Source: Verrucomicrobiota bacterium
GTDB lineage: Bacteria; Verrucomicrobiota; Verrucomicrobiia; Limisphaerales; UBA11358
Length of the DNA: 20,702 nt
Direction: 5' to 3'
Assembly (NCBI GenBank): GCA_021323835.1
Contig: JAJPKI010000116.1
Coordinates: 1-20,702, forward strand
Below are positions 15,482-20,702 of the stretch, piece after piece. The translations under genes were made by a program, and so were the position numbers. Numbering within the stretch: position 1 is the first letter of the stretch; every line of letters begins with the position of its first letter. The notes under the pieces are model-generated. The model saw nothing but the letters and a program-made list of their open reading frames with translations, searched no databases and was not told where the DNA came from.

Positions 15482-15766
15482 TTATTTTACAGGCGGTTTT
15501 TGCAGCCGTTTGAAATTCCATCGCGCATACAACAGCACGAATGGAATTGTCACGAACCAAAAGCTGACTATAAATGAAATCGCGCAAAAAACGGCATCGC
15601 GCGCGATGCGAAACCAAAGTTCAATTGTATTTGTTTCGGGTTGGATTGTGCCGTCCTGATGCCAATTGTTCCAGAAAAGTGAAGTAAAAATTCCCAACGG
15701 CAACAAGCAGAGAAAAACAATCAGGATGCCGAGCAAAATGCTTTTGAAAATAATTTTGCCTTTCAT
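15482..15766 (-). CDS. Small two-helix membrane protein, unknown function
   Basis: A 94-residue protein with predicted membrane helices at about 8-31 and 59-80 and a polar loop with Trp/Asn ('FWNNWHQDGT') between them. Both ends are basic, which suggests both termini face the cytoplasm. I recognise no family. It is the last gene of the exbB-led run, 15 bases after the zinc-ribbon gene stop, so it is probably co-transcribed. No ribosome binding site is seen before the ATG at 15766. It may be an accessory protein of the transport complex, but only its position suggests this. Confidence 0.6.
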   Translation of the reverse strand: MKGKIIFKSILLGILIVFLCLLPLGIFTSLFWNNWHQDGTIQPETNTIELWFRIARDAVFCAISFIVSFWFVTIPFVLLYARWNFKRLQKPPVK

Positions 15767-15781
15767 GCGCCAAAATTAGAT

Positions 15782-16006
15782 CTAGAAAACAATCGGTTCG
15801 TTCAACTTTCCGCATTGCGTGCAGCGCGAGCGGTCCACGTCCGGGTCGTCGGTGTAAACGTAACCGCAATTTTTGCAGCGAAAAATGCGGTCGTCCGTGC
15901 GCGTGGGGCCGAAACGTCGGCGCTGCAATTCGGAAAAAATATCCAGCACCACCAGCGCGCCAAGCATCAGCCCGACGTAAATGAAAATGAGATGCGAAAC
16001 ATTCAT
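15782..16006 (-). CDS. Small membrane-anchored zinc-ribbon protein
   Basis: A 74-residue protein with one N-terminal membrane helix (about 5-24) followed by a cytoplasmic basic segment and a zinc ribbon. Its ligands are Cys44, Cys47, Cys62 and Cys65 ('CKNCGYVYTDDPDVDRSRCTQCG' region). The start ATG overlaps the stop of the TonB-like gene in ATGA, so the two are translationally coupled. The spacing and sequence of the ribbon resemble the rubredoxin-like or general zinc-ribbon families, but no enzyme signature is present. Its role with the ExbB/ExbD complex is unknown. Confidence 0.72.
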   Translation of the reverse strand: MNVSHLIFIYVGLMLGALVVLDIFSELQRRRFGPTRTDDRIFRCKNCGYVYTDDPDVDRSRCTQCGKLNEPIVF

Positions 16007-16830
16007 GGCGCGGTGAAATCGGTTGCGGGCGGCACCGTATGCCAGTTGAAAATAATTTGGCCGACAGTCAATTGCGGCGACGGCGCGAATCGCATTGAGC
16101 GCGCAATTTCCAACGCGCGCTGGTCGGCGGCGTCAGAACGGTCGACCCGTGAAAAATTATTTTGGGGCAAGAGAATCGCCGAGACAACGTTGCCATTCGC
16201 ATCCACAAGCGCTTGAACTTTGCTCGGCGCGATAACGTCGGCATAAGGCAAATCGGGTAAATCCATTTTGCTTGCGAGCGGACGTTGCGCGAGGTCGCCT
16301 TCAATTTGTAGTGTGGATTTTTCGGCGAAGAGCGGTTCAAGCAAAACGGCTGGCGCGCTCAAATCCGGCTGCGGCTTGAAATCCGGCTGAAAAATTTCAA
16401 ACGCATTTGTCTGCATGAATTGCGCGAACGTCGCCCCGAGAGTTTCCGAAGCGAGCGGCAAAAAATGCGGATTTTCGCTCCAACGAAAAGGCACGGGCTT
16501 TACATTGGGCATTTTCAGCAACTTTGAATTTCCCATGCGCGGCAAAACAAAAAGCGTCGGGTCGTCGAGCGCGACCAATTCGCTGGAATTGTTGGCGAGT
16601 TGAAAATGCGGCACATTTGCAATTGCGCGCGGCGCGGCAAATTTGTATTCGCCAAAAATAAAAATAGCCGCGACGTGCGCCATCAAAATTAGCGCGATAA
16701 TTAAAAGCCATTTTCGCAGCGGCCATTTCGGTTCGGTTTTCGGATTTGGCGCGACAAAATTTTCCGGCTGCGAACGCGGCTCGCCGAATTTAATTCTCAC
16801 GACAGGCGAATTTGCGGACAAATCGTTCAT
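16003..16830 (-). CDS. TonB-like energy transducer
   Basis: A 275-residue protein with a cytoplasmic N-terminus (1-40), one membrane helix (about 41-60), a long Pro/Leu-rich periplasmic linker, and a C-terminal domain (about 205-270). The C-terminal part has 'VQALVDANGNVVSAILL', then 'ALEIARSMRFAP' and a last strand 'GQIIFNWHT', the usual arrangement of a TonB C-terminal domain. TonB carries energy from the inner-membrane ExbB-ExbD complex to outer-membrane receptors. The linker is less Pro-Lys-rich than in E. coli TonB, and the helix lacks the S-x-x-x-H pattern in its usual form, although His52 lies in the helix ('LMAHVAAI'). Start and stop overlap the neighbouring genes by 4 bases. No TonB-dependent receptor is in the window. 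Confidence 0.78.
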   Translation of the reverse strand: MNDLSANSPVVRIKFGEPRSQPENFVAPNPKTEPKWPLRKWLLIIALILMAHVAAIFIFGEYKFAAPRAIANVPHFQLANNSSELVALDDPTLFVLPRMGNSKLLKMPNVKPVPFRWSENPHFLPLASETLGATFAQFMQTNAFEIFQPDFKPQPDLSAPAVLLEPLFAEKSTLQIEGDLAQRPLASKMDLPDLPYADVIAPSKVQALVDANGNVVSAILLPQNNFSRVDRSDAADQRALEIARSMRFAPSPQLTVGQIIFNWHTVPPATDFTAP

Positions 16831-17249
16831 TGGTTGGGGATGTCGGCGACGCGCGGAAACGTGGCGAGCAAGGCATTGGTGATGCCGGCGTCGCGCGCAA
16901 GCAGTGTCAGATGCAAAAGTTGGTCGTAAGTCACCGCTTTGTCCGCGTGAATGACGAGCGCAAGCGGCGTTTTGGAATTTGTCGCGGCGGCGCTCAAGCC
17001 GAATTTCAATTCGCCATCGTTGACGATTTGATTTCTGAAATAAATTCTGCCATTCGCATCAATTGCGACGGCGACGGAGGGCTTGTCAATGCCGGGTAAA
17101 TCATTGGCCGTCGGTAATTGCAGCGGCACGCCGGGCGTCGGCAGCAGCGTCGAGAGCATCACAAAAATGACGAGTAGAAAAAACACGGCGGCGAACGGCG
17201 CGATTTCGAACGGGCTGCGGAGGATTTTTGCGTTGCGCGGGAATTTCAT
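16827..17249 (-). CDS. exbD: ExbD/TolR-family protein lacking the conserved membrane aspartate
   Basis: A 140-residue partner of ExbB in the inner membrane: a short cytoplasmic N-terminus, one membrane helix (about 17-36), and a periplasmic domain with 'VAVAIDANGRIYFRNQIV' and 'LVIHADKAVTYDQLLHLT', the typical ExbD ending. In ExbD and TolR the helix begins T-P-x-x-D-V, and that Asp (Asp25 in E. coli ExbD) is essential for using the proton gradient. Here the segment is 'EIAPFAAVFFLLVIFVML' (15-32) and the equivalent position is Ala21, three residues after Pro18. I checked the codon: it is GCC. No Asp lies in the helix; Glu15 is just outside it. The gene overlaps both neighbours by 4 bases (ATGA), indicating tight coupling. 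Confidence 0.9.
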   Translation of the reverse strand: MKFPRNAKILRSPFEIAPFAAVFFLLVIFVMLSTLLPTPGVPLQLPTANDLPGIDKPSVAVAIDANGRIYFRNQIVNDGELKFGLSAAATNSKTPLALVIHADKAVTYDQLLHLTLLARDAGITNALLATFPRVADIPNQ

Positions 17250-17863
17250 TTTCCGTTTCCATTTTCGGTCACGATGTTCACGATTTCACCCGCCGCGCGT
17301 TCCATGTCCAAAATGATTTTGTTCACGCGATTGACCAAATAATTATACGCGGCGTGGACGACAATCGCGACGGCGATGCCCGCTGCCGCGCAAATGAGCG
17401 CTTCCCAAACGCCTTTCGAAAATGTGCCGACGTGCGCGTAAAGTCCGTCGGACTGCAATTGGATAAAAATGCGGATGAAACCTACAATCGTGCCAAGCAA
17501 CCCGAGCAGCGGCGCGATTTGGCCGATGGTCGCGAGCAGATTCAATCGGTCTTCGAGAAGGGGCACTTCGGTGAGCCCGGCTTCTTCCACGGCTTCGCGC
17601 ACGCGTTCGCGGCCTTTGTCGCGATTGAGAATTGCGGTTTTCACGAGCCGCGCGACCGGTCCGGGCGTGGCATCGCAAATGGAAATGGCTTCGACGACGT
17701 TGTCGCGCTTGAGCACGTTGCGCACGCCGTTGAGAAATTCGATGGAATTGATTTGCGCGCGATGGCAGTGCAGCACGCGCTCAATGACGATGGCGATGGC
17801 GATGGCCGCGGCGATTAAAATCAGCCAGATAATCGGTCCGCCAGCCTGAATAAATATTGGCAT
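17246..17863 (-). CDS. exbB: ExbB/TolQ/MotA-family membrane protein
   Basis: A 205-residue inner-membrane protein that forms the pentameric scaffold around ExbD. The first helix is about 10-30. A large cytoplasmic domain (about 35-105) follows, then helices near 112-135 and 150-178. 'LLATIGQIAPLLGLLGTIVGFI' region (109-130) is the family signature and Thr125 corresponds to E. coli Thr148. 'WEALICAAAGIA' (153-164) is the third-helix signature; Glu154 corresponds to Glu176, but the position of the conserved Thr181 is Ala159. It is the first gene of a five-gene run (exbB, exbD, TonB-like, zinc ribbon, small membrane protein) with 4-base overlaps between the first four. ATG at 17863 lies 6 bases after a TATAAA box. 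Confidence 0.93.
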   Translation of the reverse strand: MPIFIQAGGPIIWLILIAAAIAIAIVIERVLHCHRAQINSIEFLNGVRNVLKRDNVVEAISICDATPGPVARLVKTAILNRDKGRERVREAVEEAGLTEVPLLEDRLNLLATIGQIAPLLGLLGTIVGFIRIFIQLQSDGLYAHVGTFSKGVWEALICAAAGIAVAIVVHAAYNYLVNRVNKIILDMERAAGEIVNIVTENGNGK

Positions 17864-17897
17864 GACATTTTTATAGGCTTTTGTGCGCGAAAATCAA
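17864..17897 (-). promoter_or_regulatory. Strong candidate promoter of the exbB operon, leaderless
   Basis: On the minus strand, TTGATT (17892-17897) is followed after 16 bases by TATAAA (17870-17875), and 6 bases later comes the ATG of exbB. The hexamers match the sigma-70 consensus at 4 and 5 of 6 positions. The expected start point is the A of the ATG. This is the best promoter-like sequence in the window. Confidence 0.6.
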
Positions 17898-17950
17898 AGC
17901 GCGAATTTGCAAAGGAAATTTTTTCTTGGCGTTCCCTGCGACTTGGCGGT

Positions 17951-17962
17951 TAAACTTTGCAA
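17951..17962 (+). promoter_or_regulatory. Possible -10 element of the dUTPase gene
   Basis: TAAACT (17951-17956) lies 6 bases before the ATG at 17963, the same geometry as at exbB, nadA and ymdB. A TTGGCG lies 19 bases upstream, which is longer than usual, so support is modest. Confidence 0.35.
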
Positions 17963-18343
17963 ATGGAAAAGCCCGACCAACTCCGTGAATTGTTCCGAAT
18001 GCAAAAATCTTTGAATGAGCGCATCGGCGTTCACACCGACGGCATGAGCGAGGCGGACAAGACGAAATGGATTTTGAATTATTGCCGCGCCATGTCGCAG
18101 GAAATGGCCGAACTGACCGACAGCGTGCCGTGGAAATGGTGGGCGAAGTATCAAAAATTCGACGAGCAAAACGCACGCGTCGAGGTCGTTGACCTGTTTC
18201 ATTTTTTGATTTCAATGGCGCAAGTCCTCGGCATGAGCGCAGATGATGTGTTCGCTGCCTACGTCAAAAAGAACGAAGTAAATTTCAAGCGGCAGGATTC
18301 CGGTTATTCCGTGAAAGACGAATCAGATTCGAAACACATTTAG
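17963..18343 (+). CDS. Dimeric-type (all-alpha, MazG-like) dUTPase
   Basis: A 126-residue all-alpha nucleotide pyrophosphatase of the dUTPase-2 type, expected to hydrolyse dUTP to dUMP and pyrophosphate, keeping uracil out of DNA. The metal-binding helix has Glu47 and Glu50 in 'QEMAEL', followed by 'VPWKWW' (55-60). The second acidic helix has Glu74 and Asp77 in 'EVVDLFHF'. The C-terminal motif 'YVKKNEVNFKRQDSGY' (100-115) matches the substrate-binding region of dimeric dUTPases. ATG at 17963 is chosen; an in-frame TTG 6 bases earlier is unlikely. It is divergent from exbB across 99 bases. Its exact nucleotide preference (dUTP or another) cannot be read from sequence. Confidence 0.85.
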   Translation: MEKPDQLRELFRMQKSLNERIGVHTDGMSEADKTKWILNYCRAMSQEMAELTDSVPWKWWAKYQKFDEQNARVEVVDLFHFLISMAQVLGMSADDVFAAYVKKNEVNFKRQDSGYSVKDESDSKHI

Positions 18344-18412
18344 CGATTCCAAATTCCGGCGAAAATTGTAATTGCCGCCGCCGCGCCGCATGAGAAACTT
18401 GGCCGCAATTAG

Positions 18413-20608
18413 ATGAGCGATGACCAATTCAATTTGCGAGCGCCAAACGCTTCCGGCAACTCCGGCGGGAATCTAATTCGGTCACCATGGTTTCTGATTT
18501 TGTTCTTCGGCGTGCCATTTCTTTTTTTTGGCGTTCTCTTTCTTATCCTGGCGATTCGCGACCCGAAAATGCAAAATGTTTCGGTCGCCTGGTCCATCGG
18601 CGGCCTTTTTTTCTGCGTTGGGCTTGGACTTATTATTGCCGGATTCTATTTTCTGAAAAAAGCAAAGCAAACTTCCGCTTTGCAATCACAACATCCTGAC
18701 CAGCCATGGTTTTGGCGAAAAGATTGGGCGGACGGAAAAGTAAAAGCTTCTACGATGAGCCAGCCAGTTTTGATGCTTATCATGGGGCTGGGTTTTTCCG
18801 GCATGGGCGGCATTGCAACTTTTTTTTCACTGCCGGAAGTCTGGCAAACACACAATTACGCTGCGCTCGTTGTCCTGCTTTTTCCGCTGGTCGGTCTTGG
18901 ACTGCTCGCGGCTTTTTTCGTCGCGTTGCGTTCACAACGCCGTTTCGGCAAATGTTTTTTTGAACTCGCGCAAATCCCCATCCCGCTCGGCGGCGTCCTC
19001 GACGGCATGATTCAAACCGGCGTGCCATTGAAGTTGGAACATGAATTGAACTTGAAAATTTCTTGTGTCCGCGAGGTCACAACCGGTTCAGGCAAGAGTC
19101 GCAGCACAAGCGAATACATATTATGGCAAAATGAAAAAATTTATTCCCAACAGGCCGATTTGCCCGCTTTGGAAAACGGAACGGGAATTCCGATTCACTT
19201 CAAATTACCTGCCGACCAGCCGGAATGTTATTCGCGCGGCAACGAATCTGTTTTCTGGCGGCTCGAAGCCAAAACAAAATTGCGCGGGCCGGATTTTCAC
19301 GTCATTTTTGAAGTGCCGGTTTTCAAAATCGCCGGCGCGCAAATCGCGCAAGGCGATTCCGCCGCGGACGATTCCGACCCGACCGCCGCGTTTGCCGCGC
19401 CAATCGAAGAAATCGAAGAAAATTCGAAAATCAAAATTTCCGACGGCCCGAACGGACGTGAATTTTATTTTCCCGCTTCCCGAAATTGGCAAATGGCACT
19501 ATGGGCTACGGCGGGCATATTGTTTTCCATCATCATGATGGCGGTAGTTATTTCGATAGCGACTCCACTGTTTTGGAAATTTTTCGTCGGCTTTTTCGTT
19601 TTCATAACGTCATGGTCATGTTTGTGGCTTTGGTTTGGGAGCATCTGCGTTGTCATTGATGCAGGCGGCGTTCGCGTCATCCGGCGGTGGCTGTGCTTTT
19701 CATCGAAGCGCGCTTTTGATGTCGGGGAGATCGGCCAGTTCCACAGCGGCATGTCGCGCAATAACCTCCAGTGGGCAGTTTGCCTCGTCACCCAAGCCGG
19801 AAAGGAAATCGAGATTGGCAACGGCATTGCCACAACGATTGAAGCCGAATGGCTGGCAAAGGAAATGGCCAAGGCGTTTGGCCAGACGCAACCGAGCATC
19901 TCTTATTCTCAAAACAAAATAACGGGCGAACCGAAGGCCGGCGCCGCTCCACTAAAGCTGGGAATTGCAGTAAAGTTGATTTCGATTTTCATCAGTCTCG
20001 CTGTGGCGGGCAGCACCGGCTATTGGGTCTGGCAACTGGTGAATTCTGTCCGTTCAACGGCGCAGTCTGCGGAATCGCCGAAGCCTGCTGAAATCCCCAA
20101 ACCCGCTCAACCACAACCGGCAGCGCTCACCGTGGCATTCAGTTCCTTCGGGGATGGCGGCGAGTGTGCAACCAACGGTTTGACCGTTGAATCGGATGGC
20201 CATGCTGATTGGTTCGTGTCCGCGACATCGGGACGGTTGAGCGTAATTGAATTGAAAATCGAACCGATATCGGAGCAAACAAAGCGATTGGTTGTCTCCA
20301 TTGCGGAAGACAAAAATGGCGTTCCGGGCGCGGCTCTCGAAACATTTACCGTCGCCAGGCTGACCCACACCAATACGCTCGGCTGGCTTGACCTCAATTC
20401 CCAACGGCAGCCGATGTTGAAAGCGGGGACAAAATATTGGATCAACGCCAGGAGTCCGGGAGCATGGTATTGGCATTTCAACAACCAAAACATCATGCAA
20501 GGCTCCATGTTTTTACCCGCGCGAAGAAAATGGGTTGCCGCGGGATATACAAATGTCTGCGCATTTAGCATTTTCATTAAAACCAACCAGCCGCTCGGTC
20601 GCAAATAA
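18413..20608 (+). CDS. Large composite membrane protein with C-terminal choice-of-anchor R-like domain
   Basis: A 731-residue protein of unknown function. Two membrane helices at about 26-48 and 58-82 precede 'HPDQPWFWRKDWADGK' (94-109), a motif I have seen in bacterial membrane proteins of the DUF3592 kind. Two more helices follow (about 118-140, 148-171). A soluble strand-rich segment (205-305) looks arrestin-like ('LKLEHELNLKISCVRE', 'GTGIPIHFKLP'). Further helices lie near 362-384 and 386-412, then a beta segment (413-490), a single helix near 518-541 and a Pro-Ala-Lys linker (553-570). The last part (573-725) has 'VAFSSFGDGGE', 'NGVPGAALETFTV' and 'MLKAGTKYWINA', the pattern of choice-of-anchor R beta-sandwich domains found in exported proteins. 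The ATG at 18413 is 69 bases after the dUTPase stop; no Shine-Dalgarno is visible. Confidence 0.72.
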   Translation: MSDDQFNLRAPNASGNSGGNLIRSPWFLILFFGVPFLFFGVLFLILAIRDPKMQNVSVAWSIGGLFFCVGLGLIIAGFYFLKKAKQTSALQSQHPDQPWFWRKDWADGKVKASTMSQPVLMLIMGLGFSGMGGIATFFSLPEVWQTHNYAALVVLLFPLVGLGLLAAFFVALRSQRRFGKCFFELAQIPIPLGGVLDGMIQTGVPLKLEHELNLKISCVREVTTGSGKSRSTSEYILWQNEKIYSQQADLPALENGTGIPIHFKLPADQPECYSRGNESVFWRLEAKTKLRGPDFHVIFEVPVFKIAGAQIAQGDSAADDSDPTAAFAAPIEEIEENSKIKISDGPNGREFYFPASRNWQMALWATAGILFSIIMMAVVISIATPLFWKFFVGFFVFITSWSCLWLWFGSICVVIDAGGVRVIRRWLCFSSKRAFDVGEIGQFHSGMSRNNLQWAVCLVTQAGKEIEIGNGIATTIEAEWLAKEMAKAFGQTQPSISYSQNKITGEPKAGAAPLKLGIAVKLISIFISLAVAGSTGYWVWQLVNSVRSTAQSAESPKPAEIPKPAQPQPAALTVAFSSFGDGGECATNGLTVESDGHADWFVSATSGRLSVIELKIEPISEQTKRLVVSIAEDKNGVPGAALETFTVARLTHTNTLGWLDLNSQRQPMLKAGTKYWINARSPGAWYWHFNNQNIMQGSMFLPARRKWVAAGYTNVCAFSIFIKTNQPLGRK

Positions 20609-20611
20609 TTT

Positions 20612-20702
20612 ATGGCCGACGACACAGTGTCATTTGCTCATTCAAAGGTGACGCATTCACACATTCAAATTTTCGACTGCCCCGATGGCGGCAAAGAATT
20701 TG
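20612..20702 (+). CDS. Start of an unidentified gene (3' end outside window)
   Basis: ATG at 20612, 3 bases after the stop of the preceding gene, opens a frame that stays open to the window end (30 codons, beginning MADDTVSFAH). The close spacing suggests co-transcription with the large membrane protein. One Cys ('FDCPDGG') is visible; no family can be assigned. Confidence 0.45.
   Translation, partial: MADDTVSFAHSKVTHSHIQIFDCPDGGKEF

Noticed and set aside
18344..18412. Imperfect inverted repeat (AATTGCCGCC / GGCCGCAATT) between the dUTPase and the large membrane protein.
   Set aside because: The arms do not pair perfectly and no T-run follows, so it is not a convincing terminator or operator.
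1..20702. Search for a hidden defence system, prophage, CRISPR array or tRNA/rRNA gene.
   Set aside because: No repeat-spacer pattern, cloverleaf, integrase, transposase, nuclease-toxin pair or phage structural gene is visible; the genes are metabolic, repair and envelope functions.

Overview
This window looks like an ordinary chromosomal stretch from an uncultured Verrucomicrobiota bacterium, probably near the Pedosphaera/Limisphaera group. I base this on the protein style (a Verrucomicrobia-like ExbD, DXS and TonB-operon layout), balanced GC with many A/T runs between genes, few Shine-Dalgarno sequences, and dispersed 'ATGAACACAG'/'CTTTGTGGTTAA' intergenic repeats. The taxonomy is inference; there is no rRNA, tRNA, CRISPR array, insertion sequence or phage gene.

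Layout from left to right. Positions 1-2631 (+) hold the end of a VanZ-like membrane protein and a ComEC-type DNA channel protein. Positions 2605-4106 (-) hold a HAD phosphatase-Nudix fusion followed by folB. Positions 4202-8551 (+) hold xseA-xseB-dxs (exonuclease VII and the first MEP-pathway enzyme) and a small secreted protein. Positions 8588-10192 (-) hold an RluE-like pseudouridine synthase and nadA. Positions 10376-12859 (+) hold a large lipoprotein with TPR-like and PDZ-like segments. Positions 12882-13664 (-) hold a YmdB-type phosphodiesterase. Positions 13823-15422 (+) hold CorA and a LysM protein. Positions 15482-17863 (-) hold an exbB-exbD-tonB-like operon with a zinc-ribbon membrane protein and a small membrane protein. 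Positions 17963 to the end (+) hold a dimeric-type dUTPase, a large composite membrane protein and the first codons of another gene.

Four observations stand out. (1) The HAD-Nudix fusion lies directly upstream of folB. It carries the two activities needed to turn dihydroneopterin triphosphate into FolB's substrate, so it may be a single-chain enzyme for the poorly defined dephosphorylation steps of folate synthesis. (2) The ExbB/ExbD pair has alanine at both positions that normally hold the proton-pathway Thr (ExbB) and the essential Asp (ExbD). (3) Several transcription-unit heads have a -10-like hexamer 5-7 nt, most often exactly 6 nt, before the start codon, which predicts leaderless mRNAs. 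(4) ComEC keeps a metallo-beta-lactamase-like C-terminal domain but seems to have lost its metal-ligand motifs. Dispersed repeats flank the RluE-like gene in inverted orientation and appear to supply parts of neighbouring promoters and of a C-terminus.
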